This document shows, in pieces, positions 10,614 to 21,867 of a stretch of DNA of 64,000 nucleotides. Each line of letters opens with the position of its first letter. The first letter of the stretch is position 1. Location of the stretch: NCBI GenBank assembly GCA_039111635.1, contig JBCAQO010000005.1, forward strand, positions 1,860,001-1,924,000, written 5' to 3'. The notes under the pieces were generated by a model. It was not told the origin of the DNA. It made no database searches and was given only the letters and a program-made list of their open reading frames with translations. The position numbers were made by a program, and so were the translations under genes. Origin of the DNA: Heterobasidion occidentale. Lineage: Eukaryota; Basidiomycota; Agaricomycetes; Russulales; Bondarzewiaceae.

Positions 10614-12952
10614 GTTTGGCAACCCTGTGTCTATCTTTTGAGCGCGCTTCTAGTTAGGATCCCTGTTAGAGCCTGCAGAAAGATGAAGAAGCACTCGTTC
10701 CGTCGGCGAGCGAGATGGGTCAAACAGATTGTCAATTGGGATGTTTCGTATCCTAACAGAGCAGTATTCGGTTCGGAGGCATCAGGTAAAGGCGCGTCGT
10801 GCAACGTCATTCAAACTCCGCTGGGCCGGGTAGGGTCAGGTGATCCTGTCACCTTCAATTTCAGCGCGACGATCCGGCTTGCTCTGGCTTGCTGCAGCTT
10901 CACTTCGTTTAGGGCTTTTGCGACAAAGCGTGTCTATAACAGTGCCGCACGCCAAACACCGATTACGATGACCAGGTCAAAGCCGTACGTTTCAACATTT
11001 ACGCAACGCTTCCGTCTTTAGTGACTGTCAGTCATCACAGCTTATCATTCCACCTCATTGCCAGCATCTGAGCAACTCCTTCGCTATCGTAGTATTGAAC
11101 CAGTGAGTGTCTCACATCAAACAATCAGTCTCTCGTGATGATCATAGAAAAGTTCCTACTAATGCCAGCTCGCGACGAATGATGGGCTTTATCGGTCGTG
11201 CCCTCACAAAGTCTCGTCCAAAACATGTAGTTGGGTTCGATTCCCATGAGATCACTGAAACGCGATTCGATTCCCGCATGGTTCACATGTCAATCGACAT
11301 TCACTGATGTGTATACACGCCTCCCTTTCTGGTTCCATGCTGTAAGTTATGCTGACTGCAGTGTCACTGCACAGCTCTCAACAATCAGGTCAGAAACGCG
11401 CGCAGGCTTTTGATAAATAAATGAACGCACGCTTCTTGTTGATTTTCACAGCGCTGAATCCCTAGTCTCTCGATGAGTAAGGCTGACTATGTCTCCTCGA
11501 CATAGTCTTGTTGAGTCTCACCATGTCAACTTTGGGGTGTATGACTAGTATGGGCCTACATCCTGCGTTTCAAGCTATTTACATCGTTGACGGAAGGCGC
11601 ACGGAAGCTACAGCAACACACCAACCATAGCGGGTCAAAAGCTTGCTTTGGGTTCATTTTAGTCTGTGAGTGAACCTTGTACACACTTCGAAGCAACAAA
11701 CCATAATATATCAAGCTAACTGACATGCCCTCATCATGCCTATGCCACCTACAGGATGCGTTTCAGATGCTCAGTTGCGGTCGTGCGGACTCTCAACGAC
11801 ATCGTATTTCACAAATTCCATGCTGTACAGTCATCCTATCTTAAGGTCATGCCAGTTCTCATTGACCGGTCTCCGCTCTAGCTCCCCAAAAATTCTTTCC
11901 CCCCACTGCACCTACCACGCATTGAACGCTGTCATTGGAGAAACAAACGCTGGTAGGTTGACAACGTCACAGAACCCTTTGTTTGACCCCCTTTCCGTGG
12001 TGTTCCGAGCATGTGCGTCCAGTATGGCACGGCAATGCGCCTGTTGATTCATCCTTTCATAAGTAAGTTCTATACTCTGCGTGCAGTTCTTCTGTTGTTT
12101 GGTATCGAACGCTCACGTTATATTCCCACAGTGCCCTCGTCTGCGCCGAGCCTGCACAGGTTCTCGCGTAATAACTATTGTCGTGTAAGACATTGAAGGC
12201 ATGAGATTGAACTTGTCAGGCATTCGCTGACAGTATGGCTCGGCACCGAAGGCCCTCAACACACCACGCTAGTTCATTTACAAGGTCAGTGACTTGAAAC
12301 CCATGACGGCTACTATCGAGTGACGCAATGCATTCTTGCAGTGAATTCGTGCTCGAACATTGCTTACGGAAATTTACTGATTCCGTGCCTGATGCTTGTG
12401 TTACAGTTACAAGAGCATCCTCATCTCCTGCTGACCCATGGCGGGCGTTTTTGTCTTTAATTCTATGTAAAACATGAGACGAAGGTGCGTAGGGGTTTCA
12501 TCTATCTCGAGAACAATCAGAGCATTCAACTCATAGGGCTCGTAGTTCCCAACGTTGCATCTTTACATGCAGTCTGAATCAGTCAGATGGGCTTAACTGA
12601 TCACGCTACTTCATCAAATATCGTCAGCGTCAGCGAGATTATAATTGGAATGACTTTTTTTGGCCTGTTGACGCTACTTACTAGAATGGGAGACCTTGCG
12701 CTTCTAAGTTACATCTTCCGCAGGACTTTTACATGGAACTTCAAAATCATTCTACCTACATAAGACTGGAAACATAGATTTGGGCCGTCTTACTGGGAGT
12801 GGACCCCATGACAGCAATGCCATTCTTGAAGATGTCAGTCGGCCAATATTTGTCGGCCTTCGCAGAGGTATTTATACTGCGTCTGTGTGGATTGTACGAG
12901 AACCAACATCGCCCTCGTTGTGTACTGCTACTCAGCTGCGTCTTCAGGTCTG
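10614..12952. other. 2.3-kb intergenic region, no supported gene
   Basis: Lies between the divergent 5' ends of MYND copy 2 (-) and esterase B (+). Only short unrelated open stretches are present (for example 10638-11021 and 11736-12047), with no recognisable domain. It presumably contains both promoters; I could not place a TATA box with confidence. Confidence 0.55.
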
Positions 12953-15412
12953 ATGTCACGTCTATCATATGCCGTAGTGGCTATTTTGGCTTTCGGTGTT
13001 GGGCTGACCACTGCTGTCCCTACTGCAAGAGCAACTGGGCCAACAGTGCAGCTCGACAATGCGACCTTCGTGGGCACCACAGTCGGCTCGGTGTCCAAAT
13101 TCCTTGGCATACCATTCGCACAACCACCGTAGGTCCCATCTACATTCGGAGTAATAACTCATCGTCACGTTGCTACATATTATCAGAACTGGGGATCTGC
13201 GATTTCGCCTACCGGAGCCAACGGAGCCATATACGGGAACTCAGAACGTGACAGCATTCGGTCCTGCATGCCCCCAACAGAAGATCACTCTTCCTGTCAC
13301 CAACGTTTTGGCTCAAGATTCCATCGACTTCATCGTGAACGAAGTTTGGAGTGCCATTACACCCTCGAGTGAGGACTGTAAGTATCTCTAGTGCACATGG
13401 TTACTTACTATACTGATATAGAACACTAATTCAGGTCTCACACTCAATGTCGTCAAGCCAGCATCTGCGACGTCAAACTCGAAGCTCCCTGTGGTGGTGG
13501 TGAGTACTGATCACATCAGCGATTCTGCACTTTGGTCTTACTTTTCGTCCCTAATTTCAGTGGATTTTCGGCGGTGAGTTCTTCCGTTTCTTTCTGCCAG
13601 TCTCACTCAAGTTCCTCGTTTGCAGGCGGATTTGAAATAGGAGGGACATCAACGTGGGTGTTTTATCTCAAGAGGTGGTTTGATACCTCATGGATCTTCT
13701 ATGATAGTTACGACGGAGGTATCATTGTGCAGAAGTCGATCGCCCTTGGAGAGCCTGTCATCTATGTTAGCATGAATTATCGGTACGTTATCTCTATGCA
13801 TTCATGCTTCACTGACCTTCTCAACGACGGTAACAAAAAAACAGAGTTTCCGGTACGTGGACTTATATGATTCTCTGCTAAACAAGAGCTTGAACGCACC
13901 GTTTCTATTTCAAGCTTTCGGCTTTCTTGCCAGTCAAGAAGTCAAGGACGCTGGGATTGGGAATCTTGGTCTGCAAGATCGTACGTCTCTCTGTTGTTGG
14001 CGATCAATGCGACTGAAGTATAATCAATACTTCAATTTCAGAACGCGAAGCTTTACGATGGATACAGAAATATATAGGGGCATTTGGCGGTGATCCCAGC
14101 AAAGTCACAATGTACGTTCACAATGTACTCTCTGGTCCATTCATGCCAACATCCTCAATCTTGACAGTTGGGGAGAAAGTGCCGGCGCAATCTCTGTTGC
14201 ACTTCACATGGTGACAAACAGCGGAAATACTGAAGGGTTGTTCCGCGCTGCCTTCATGCAATCTGGCTCACCCATTCCTGTTGGCGACATCTCGCACGGC
14301 CAAAAGTACTACGATGCTATCGTGAATGAAACGGGATGTTCTGGATCAGCTGACACTCTTCAATGCTTGCGCGATCTACCATATGCCACTCTCAAGGACG
14401 CCGCAGACAGTTCACCAATGATCTTTACTTACCAAGTGAGTATCCTACCTTTGACACCTGCTTAATGATACTGCCTGCTAAACGATGCCGATCTTGTACA
14501 GTCTCTGAATCTTGCCTGGCTTCCACGGGTAGATGGAGTTTTCCTTCAGGATAGGCCTTTCAACCTGGTCCAACAAGGCAGCGTCGCAAATATCCCCTTC
14601 ATCACTGGTATGTTTGTGATGTGGTCACTAAACGCTTCTTATCTGAACACAATCTACATAAATCAGGCGACTGTGACGATGAAGCAACGCTATTCTCGTT
14701 GTCAAACACCAACGTGACGTGAGCACACTCTGCGCAGTGATCAAGTAAAAACCACTGATTCATGATTGCACAGTACAAATCAAGATACGAAGGACTATAT
14801 GTCACAGGTCTATCTGGCGGGCGCTCCTAGCGATGAAATCGATCAATTGCTGGATTTCTACCCCAATAATGTCACTCAAGGCTCACCATTTGGCACCGGC
14901 AACCTGAACGCTTTGACGCCTCAGTTCAAACGGCTAGCTGCCTTGCAGGGAGACATGGTGTTCCAAGCTCCACGCCGCTACTTTTTGCAAAATCGCTATA
15001 ATAAACAGAATACGTGGGCATTTTGTAAGTCGACATACATCTCTCTACTATCACCTTCCAATGCCGATGGTGTATAGTGAGCAAACGCCTCAAGAGTCTA
15101 CCCTACCTCGGATCAGTGAGTATCCCGCATCTCTGCCCATGTGATACCGCATGCTCATAATTGCTGTAGCTTCATGGTTCGGACCTGTTGAACGTCTACA
15201 CAGGCGGGGACATGGTAGACTACCTGGTTCGTTTCGCCGCCAATCTCGATCCGAACGGAGCCACAGGGATCGGTTGGCCCAAGTACACCAACAGTTCCCC
15301 GCAGCTCATGACTTTCCAAGATGGCGTTGTTCCTTTGACGATTACGCAGGATACCTTTCGTCAGCAAGGAATAGCGTACTTGATCCAACTATCACTAGAG
15401 TTTCCTCTTTGA
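12953..15412 (+). CDS. Secreted type-B carboxylesterase/lipase B
   Basis: Intact 15-exon gene whose exons sum to 1650 nt, giving 549 residues. Exons: 12953-13128, 13187-13377, 13435-13499, 13561-13573, 13626-13653, 13708-13782, 13845-13852, 13915-13980, 14042-14111, 14168-14435, 14502-14607, 14667-14718, 14774-15024, 15078-15115, 15170-15412. The start is the ATG opening a hydrophobic signal peptide (MSRLSYAVVAILAFGVGL, about 27 residues). Family landmarks in order: SEDCLTLNV, the oxyanion-hole GGGF, the nucleophile elbow GESAG and LHGSDLL with the probable catalytic histidine. It should hydrolyse ester substrates outside the cell; the natural substrate cannot be read from sequence. Exon 7 is only 8 nt. 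Exon lengths match esterase A wherever both are visible. Confidence 0.93.
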
Positions 15413-16171
15413 GATCGTAGGTGGGTCGAGCACTTGCGTCGGTGAAAGATTTTTCCTGCGTTATATGTCTATCAATGTAGTGGATGCCTTTCCACAGGCT
15501 TTAGAGCAGTCCTAGATCAATAAATCGGAGTCGAACCTTGTTTTAGATTTGAAACTAGAAATCGTACAGAACCATAAGACCGTCTATGACTCAGTGAATG
15601 CACGCACTTGATATAAGCGGAGCTTCAACCACAACCTGCCTCCGTGCAGCCAGCACGGACAAGTCCACCACAGATATACCACAAGCCCACCATCTACTGT
15701 TCAGCTTCAATAACATTGATGATGATTAGGTGTTATGGAGCGAAGCTTTTGTCTGTGTCAGTGTTTTTGCCTCAGCTCGCAGGACAGCGGTTGGATGATA
15801 GCGACGACAAGGTTTAAGCGGAGTTCAAAAAACGCGTTTACAACGGCGAATCTGAACTGGAAAGGGGGGGGACCCCAGGCTCCTACCCACCACCGTGTCG
15901 AGGGCAAGGGTCTATTGCTATGAGAAAATAATGAAAAACATATGAGAAAACATATGACAAATAAATGACGTAATGAAGTAACATTTTGAACCTTAATCCT
16001 CGAGCAATCCCAAGCCCTCTCCATCGGCGGCTGGCACAAAACATATACAAACACACGCCACTCGGAAGTTTCACCGGTGTCAGCCACAAGTCCGCGCCGG
16101 AATTTGGTCAGAACACAATTAGTAAGCTTGTAGGCTACGAAGAAATCAACAACCGATAAATGGCATGAAAC
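15413..16171. other. Intergenic, no supported gene
   Basis: 3' flank of esterase B and 5' flank of the DUF6589-type gene. Nothing with coding or RNA-gene signatures is seen; a short G-run lies near 15865. Confidence 0.6.
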
Positions 16172-18384
16172 ATGGCCACACGTCCGACTGAAGCAGTCTT
16201 AGCAGTACTAGCAGCTCAGGAAATCAATCTAGCTGATTTTTTAATCTCATTGTTAGGAAACCCTTATTATCGGGACCACCCTGTCCTTATCAATCTCACA
16301 GCTCGGAGCGGAGACCTCTGTACTGCATTTTACAAAAACAGGACATCATCTGGGGTTATCATACAATGGGCTCTCGACACTGCCAAGCAATACCACTCTT
16401 CCGAAATTCTTGCTCTTTCAGACCCTGAGCATGGATGGCACTTTGGTGCAGTAAATGCCACCATAGAACAGCTGGAAAACTTCAAAATTGAGCAAATGGC
16501 CAAAGATCTAGAAAGGCTCTCACCGGAGACATGGAACCTTCTCGGAGCCATGTTAGGAGCCAACCGCGCGGCACCTGCAACTGTCACCGGAGCCACCACA
16601 AGGAAGAGTCGGCCAGAGAATAAGGAACCGCACCGGCGCGCAATGCTTCTACGGATTGTGGGTGTCGAAACATCTGTCATCATTGTGGATGCCTGGATAT
16701 TGAAAACTTTGTTAGAAACAAACCGTTGTGATGAGCATTATGATGCAGAGCATGTCCCAACAATGCAATGCTCTCGCCAGCGTGATTGGAATTTTCTTGC
16801 ACTCTTGCAATGCACCCGAAAAGGTGATCAAGACACTGGCACGCATGGGTGTGTCAATCTCCGTGCAATCTGTCAACAATGCCATCAGCGCGCTGTCAAT
16901 AGATGCCAAGCGACGAGTACGAGAAATGGGACAATCACTTACTGTTGGCTACATATACGACAACTTTGATGTCAACTTCCCAACTTCAATCTCAACGGTG
17001 GAGAAGTCTGCGGATACCTTGGCACACATGACTTCGGCAGATGCATTTCGGCTGCAAGAATGCTTACCGGAGGACTTGAGGTGTTCGGAGCAGCTCTGGC
17101 AAAAGTCCCCTTTTAACGACTGCAAGGACGATCACTCAGGACCGCAACGAACCTTCCTCAATATTCTCACCCTACATCCTGAGCCTGATATTGATCCTTC
17201 AGGACTCACGCGAAGGGGCCGCTTTAACGCCTTCTTCTTTCGGGACACTTTGTTCCGGCACGGGCCCAGTTATTTTCGGAGATTCCTAGTTCAGCATCAT
17301 GACCCCGAAATTATTGAACAGATACCCATTCAGAAATTGGAGCACGCACCGTTGACTGCCATGGATATCAATCAGTCGAAGGTGTCCGGGAATCTGAAAG
17401 CGATAGAAAACATCTTGGCGCAGGCAGGCATAGGGGATTGCGATGCAAGTGGATCTGAAAACCATGGCACGGCGGAGGTCGTCGACATATCCGAAATGGT
17501 GGTGTTGTTTTTCGGTGATCTAGGGACCTGGGAGAGAGTGAACTCCTTGTTAGAGGAGCGGGCAATTGAAAAGTCACCGTGGCATCGGTACCAGTTTGTC
17601 GTCTTCGTCATGGGGCTCTTCTACCTCAAGATAGCCTGTGCTGATGCAATTTGGCGAATCTTCATCAATCCACCTGATGCTCGTCAGGATCCTAATTCAT
17701 TGCTCAAACTTGTGGGTCAGTTGAAGCCCAAGGAAACAGGCAAGATCACCTCCGATCCTGGCTTTCGTCGAATGCATGAGGTGATTGGACATACTGGCAT
17801 TTGCCTCCGTCTGGATGCATGGTGTGTCGAGGTGAACAAACAGCTTGCATTGTGCAGTACTTTGGAGGAATGGGCAGAGAATAAGCCTTCAATGGAGGAA
17901 ATTACGGACTTGTCCCACACTTTGGCTCGTGACTATGTTGCCGGACTGGGGAGCGATCATGTGGATCTTTCCGTTCTGCACCATGACAGAGCCACGCGTG
18001 ATCAACAACGCGAGAACATTCTACTTATGCATCAGTACATGCTGCTTTACGAGGAATTGACACACGCGATGAACATCGGGGACATCGGACGCCTCGAAAC
18101 CATCTTCGCTCTGTGGATTGCAATCTTGAAGGCTTGTGGCAAGCATAAGTATGCCAGCGCTATGACCCAGTTCTTGTTGGATGTACACTTTGTGTACCCT
18201 GAGGGGCTGCGCCGCGTCATCCGCTACAATGTACTGGTCAATCCTACAGGACAACCGGGGAAGTTTCGTGGTGTGGATTGGGTTATCGAGTTAAACAACC
18301 TGTTTACCAAGGTGAGTACCATTTACCATATAAGCACGAGATTCGGACTTAACGAAGGTCCCCAGCACGTCTACGGAGGGTCAG
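16172..18384 (+). pseudogene. DUF6589-type protein, 3' end cut off by LTR element
   Basis: Three visible exons: 16172-16657, 16716-18311 and 18366-18384. The first intron (16658-16715) joins ...MLLRI to KQTVVMSIMMQS in frame, and the second joins LFTK to HVYGGS. The body matches the DUF6589 pattern common in mushroom genomes as I recall it: NALASVIGIFLHS, GYIYDNFDVNF, SGLTRRGRFNAFFF, AMDINQSKVSGN and the Asp-rich middle. The family has no assigned biochemical function; its high copy number suggests a link to mobile DNA. The reading leaves the family pattern immediately after GGS, where an LTR beginning TGTTACG starts at 18385, and stops within the LTR at 18419. The remaining C-terminus would lie beyond the element and is not visible. 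Confidence 0.8.
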
Positions 18385-19490
18385 TGTTACGAACTGCTCG
18401 TTCAGTAACCCAAGAGTAACAGGTTCTTCCCTAGGTCGCACAGTGGACTGAGTGGGGGAGCGAAGTCTCGACTGTATCAGGCAACGATACAGGAGGGAAT
18501 AATGATTGGTGCTAGGTTACACAGTGTGAGGACTGTGTAGGAACGAAGAGAATAGACTGAAGATCCTCAGCCTATTCTATGGGCCTTATATACTATATAG
18601 GGTATAGGGTAAGAGTCCGTGTGCTTCTCCAGGTTTCCATCCTAGGAGAGCTGTGGCCGCCGTCTTCCTCTGCTGGCGCCTACTCTTGTGCTTCTCCAGT
18701 CGCACTGATCCATCATGGTGCGACGAGGAGCTTACCCGTAAGCCCTAAGCCCATGGCATGTGAATGCCTCTCATATTACTGTGTGAACTCAGTGAGCCTC
18801 ATATCCCTCTCATATAGCCTCTACCGATGTCTTGAAGAACCATCGGTCTTGTCGGCTCCCAAGGACATGCCAAATACCTTGATGTATGCTCTGTAGTGGA
18901 GCCACCTAGCATGTGATGCTTGATCCATCGGTTAGACACGGCCGCGAAGGGCCCCGATCGGTCAAGTCATAACATTACCCCCTTTCTAGGTCCCAACTCC
19001 TGAGGGGACTACTTGTTAAGAGCCGGCTCATAACACATGATATATGATCACCTGATCATATGACACGCGGTCTATGACCAACGGATATGGCCTATACCCG
19101 GTGACCGACCCTTTGACTTCACCAACGGACATTGAGTTATCTTATCTTATCTTCTACCCCTGATCAGCGATCATGTCATCACAGTTACCTGAACGGTTCC
19201 TGTTCCTGGTTCCTGTCCCTGCCCCAACGGTTTGTTCGTTGATTCTTCGATCGTTGATCATTTGCTTCTATTTACCTCGGTACCTTAAGAAGCACGGACC
19301 TTCTGTCGATCTTGCCCTAAAGTAGTTTACGTATATATAGAACGAGCCAGATACCTGTATCGCCAGCTCGTTCACCTTTGTTACTCCCCACCTGTTCTTA
19401 CTCTTGAACCTTTGGTACTAGCCATACCTCTGCTACATCATAGTCTTTGCCAATAGGCCAGACTCTTGATTGTCAATAGAACATCTGCTT
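18385..19490 (+). repeat. 5' LTR of the chromovirus (3' boundary approximate)
   Basis: Starts with TG at 18385, exactly where the host gene loses homology. A TATATATAG box at 19332-19340, followed by the likely transcript start, marks the U3/R region. The 3' boundary is my estimate; the primer-binding site was not identified and there is no second LTR to compare with. Confidence 0.6.
19332..19340 (+). promoter_or_regulatory. TATA box in LTR
   Basis: TATATATAG in the AT-poor LTR, about 0.5 kb before the gag reading, in the position expected for the element's promoter. Confidence 0.45.
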
Positions 19491-19998
19491 GAGCATCGGT
19501 TTGACTTGCCCTGCGCTTCTCTCTATCATCATCCTCAACCACTCAGTCGTCATATCAATACTGGCTGAGTTCTATACAGGACTAGCAGTATTCTATCTCG
19601 GCTTTAGTGGGCAGCATATCTACTGCCATCCAGGTCCGCATCAGGTCGTACCCGCACACCTGTGGGAAAACCTTTGTGCATTCCTGGAGACACGATACCA
19701 TCACGAATCCCTCGTGCATCCCGAATTACGCACACAAGTAGCCGCTGGTGCCTTTATCGGACGCACTTGGATTTGGCACGTCCCTCAGTGACTCAGGAGC
19801 CTCCTGACACATCACGTGCGAAGACCAGGTCTTAACACTTGAACGAGCTCACCTGCCCCTGCCTCACTCTGGACGGACTACCCTCCCCAAATACCGAGAT
19901 CGTCGGTGTCATCACCTTCCATCTACACGAAGGCGATTTACGCCGAACACACACACTCTCCATCACCCTTGTAGCAGAACCACCCGAGGTCATTAGCA

Positions 19999-20880
19999 GT
20001 GCGCTTAACCAAATCACCGACAGTTTGTTCAGACCGCTACTCCATCACCCCCCATACCGATATCGACTCGAAAGGGACGGATACGTTACGTTCCCTATCT
20101 CCATCCGGATCACGCCCCACTACTCCAACCTTCGCCCAGCCAGCGAAGATGAGTACCGCCAAGACCCCGGAACCGGAACCCCCGGACAAAGCCTTTCAAC
20201 TGCCCAGTGTACCAGACCGACTACTGAAAGTCACCCAAGGAAACAGAAATTGGGTCCAGTACACACAGAGGTTCGGGGCGGTTGCCCTCCTAGCCAGAGC
20301 AAACGACCAACTCAAGAAGAAATATTACCTGAGAGGACTCAAGAAAGAACTCGCCGTGCGAGTCCTTCAGGACGGAGTACCAGATCGTTTTGAAGATCTA
20401 ATAACTCAAACAGGGAAGCACGCGGAGTCAATGGAAGAAGAAGCTTTTCAAGAAGCCTACAGACCAATCCTATCGCCATACCAAGGAAGGAAAAGGAAGC
20501 GCGAAGGTACTGACGACGACATTTGTTTTAGTTGCAGTGAACCAGGACATTGGCAAGGACTGCCCAACCAAAGGACACGAAGCCGAAGAAACCCTATGGG
20601 AAAGGATGCAAGGAACCCCAGAACGGAACCGATACCAGGAAAAGAAGCTCGCGGAAGCTTCGGAGATACAGCATCTCTTGGAACAGATCTCGGATAGGCG
20701 CCAGCCAACGCCTATTCCGACAAGCAATCGGTTCTCGCCAATCGCACACTTATGCGAAGAAGTAGAAGTCAAAGAAGATCCCAGACCAGCCATCTCGATC
20801 TCTTCGATCTCTCAGATTGTAAAAACAGGGGCACCATCACTTCGAATTGAAATAGATCTCATAGGATCAATAGGACGGCA
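19999..20880 (+). pseudogene. Chromovirus Gag, frameshifted in zinc knuckle
   Basis: Gag core in frame 1 includes NWVQYTQRFGAVALLA and KKKYYLRGLKKELAVRVL, followed by a basic stretch and the start of a CCHC knuckle (CFSCSEPGH). The knuckle is completed only in frame 2 (IGKDC), so a one-base loss lies near 20545. Frame 2 continues to about 20880 through a Glu-rich linker toward the protease. The region from 19839 in frame 3 may hold the N-terminus. The knuckle break alone would abolish a full-length Gag-Pol. Confidence 0.65.
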
Positions 20881-21250
20881 AGAACCACTGCGCTAATCGA
20901 CAGCGGAGCAACCGGCAACTTCATTAATCGCCGGTTCGTAGAGAAACATCGAGTTGCGACCATCCCCACTCGACCCATCCCCATAAATCATGTGGGAGGA
21001 GAATCACTAGGAAATTACCGCACGGGTAAACATAGGCGTTCGCATTCACGGAGAAAATCGCGGAACGCACCAGGAACGAACCTTACTATTTGTCTCGGAC
21101 ATAGGAAAGGAGGACGTGATTCTAGGAACCGACTGGTTGTTAAAGCACAACCCAGAAGTCGACTGGCATGCCTACGGGCTGCACCTCACGAGATGCCCAC
21201 CCTCCTGTCTAATACAAGGAGGGCCGGTCAAGGCCAAAAGAGCCTTTAGG
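20881..21250 (+). pseudogene. Chromovirus aspartic protease, frameshifted
   Basis: The catalytic motif ALIDSGATGNFI lies in frame 1 at about 20890-20925. The second half (DVILGTDWLLKHNPEVDW, about 21115-21170) reads in frame 2, so one base has been lost near 21012. Both halves are clear retropepsin signatures. The active-site Asp is intact but the domain is not translatable as one piece. Confidence 0.65.
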
Positions 21251-21651
21251 AAGAAACAATATTCCCCACCCTCGAGGAGAACAGGATAGAGGCCGAGGGC
21301 TATCAGCGCCGGGACTACAGCATCCCATCACAAAAGGCGGGAATACCTAGGACAGGCCGGAAAGTGGGAAACACTACAGTACCACATCCGCGGACAATAC
21401 CTAAAGATCCGGGGTTCACAACCCGAAGGTTGAATGCGCATCTTCGCGCTCGGGCTAAACAAATGGAAGCCCCCACATGGGCCGAAGAAGATGCAACGGA
21501 AGACGGTAGCGGCAAGCCCGCACTTTCCTCCACGAACCTAGACGAAGATGGAGTATACCTCGTCAGGTACCTAGAAACGGGAGCTCTAGAAGCACTGGAA
21601 CTATACAACGACTCCGAGGAAGGAGTAGACATCCACAGAGCCGAAACCCAG

Positions 21652-21780
21652 GAAAAGTCGCAGCCTTGGGGCATGCGCGAAGAAAAGTCGCGACCTTGGG
21701 GTACGCGCGAAGACAAATCGCGGCCTAGGGGCACGCGTGAAGACAAGGAAAATCAGTCGCAGCCTTGGGGCGCGCGCAAA
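21652..21780 (+). repeat. 30-bp coding minisatellite between protease and RT
   Basis: Three 30-bp units from 21652 to 21741 encode variants of EKSRPWGTRE. A fourth, expanded unit runs to about 21780 and a degraded fifth follows. The units differ from one another by several substitutions and keep the reading frame. Confidence 0.8.
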
Positions 21781-21867
21781 GAATTCAAGATAAGTCGCAA
21801 CCTAGGGCAAGCGCGAAGACCCGCTCGGGCTGGAACCAAAGAAACAGACCAAGCATACTAACTCACA

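Noticed and set aside
12380..12460. Possible glycosyltransferase-like remnant (reading LLLTHGGR)
   Set aside because: A single short motif-like match with no flanking homology or reading frame; could be chance.
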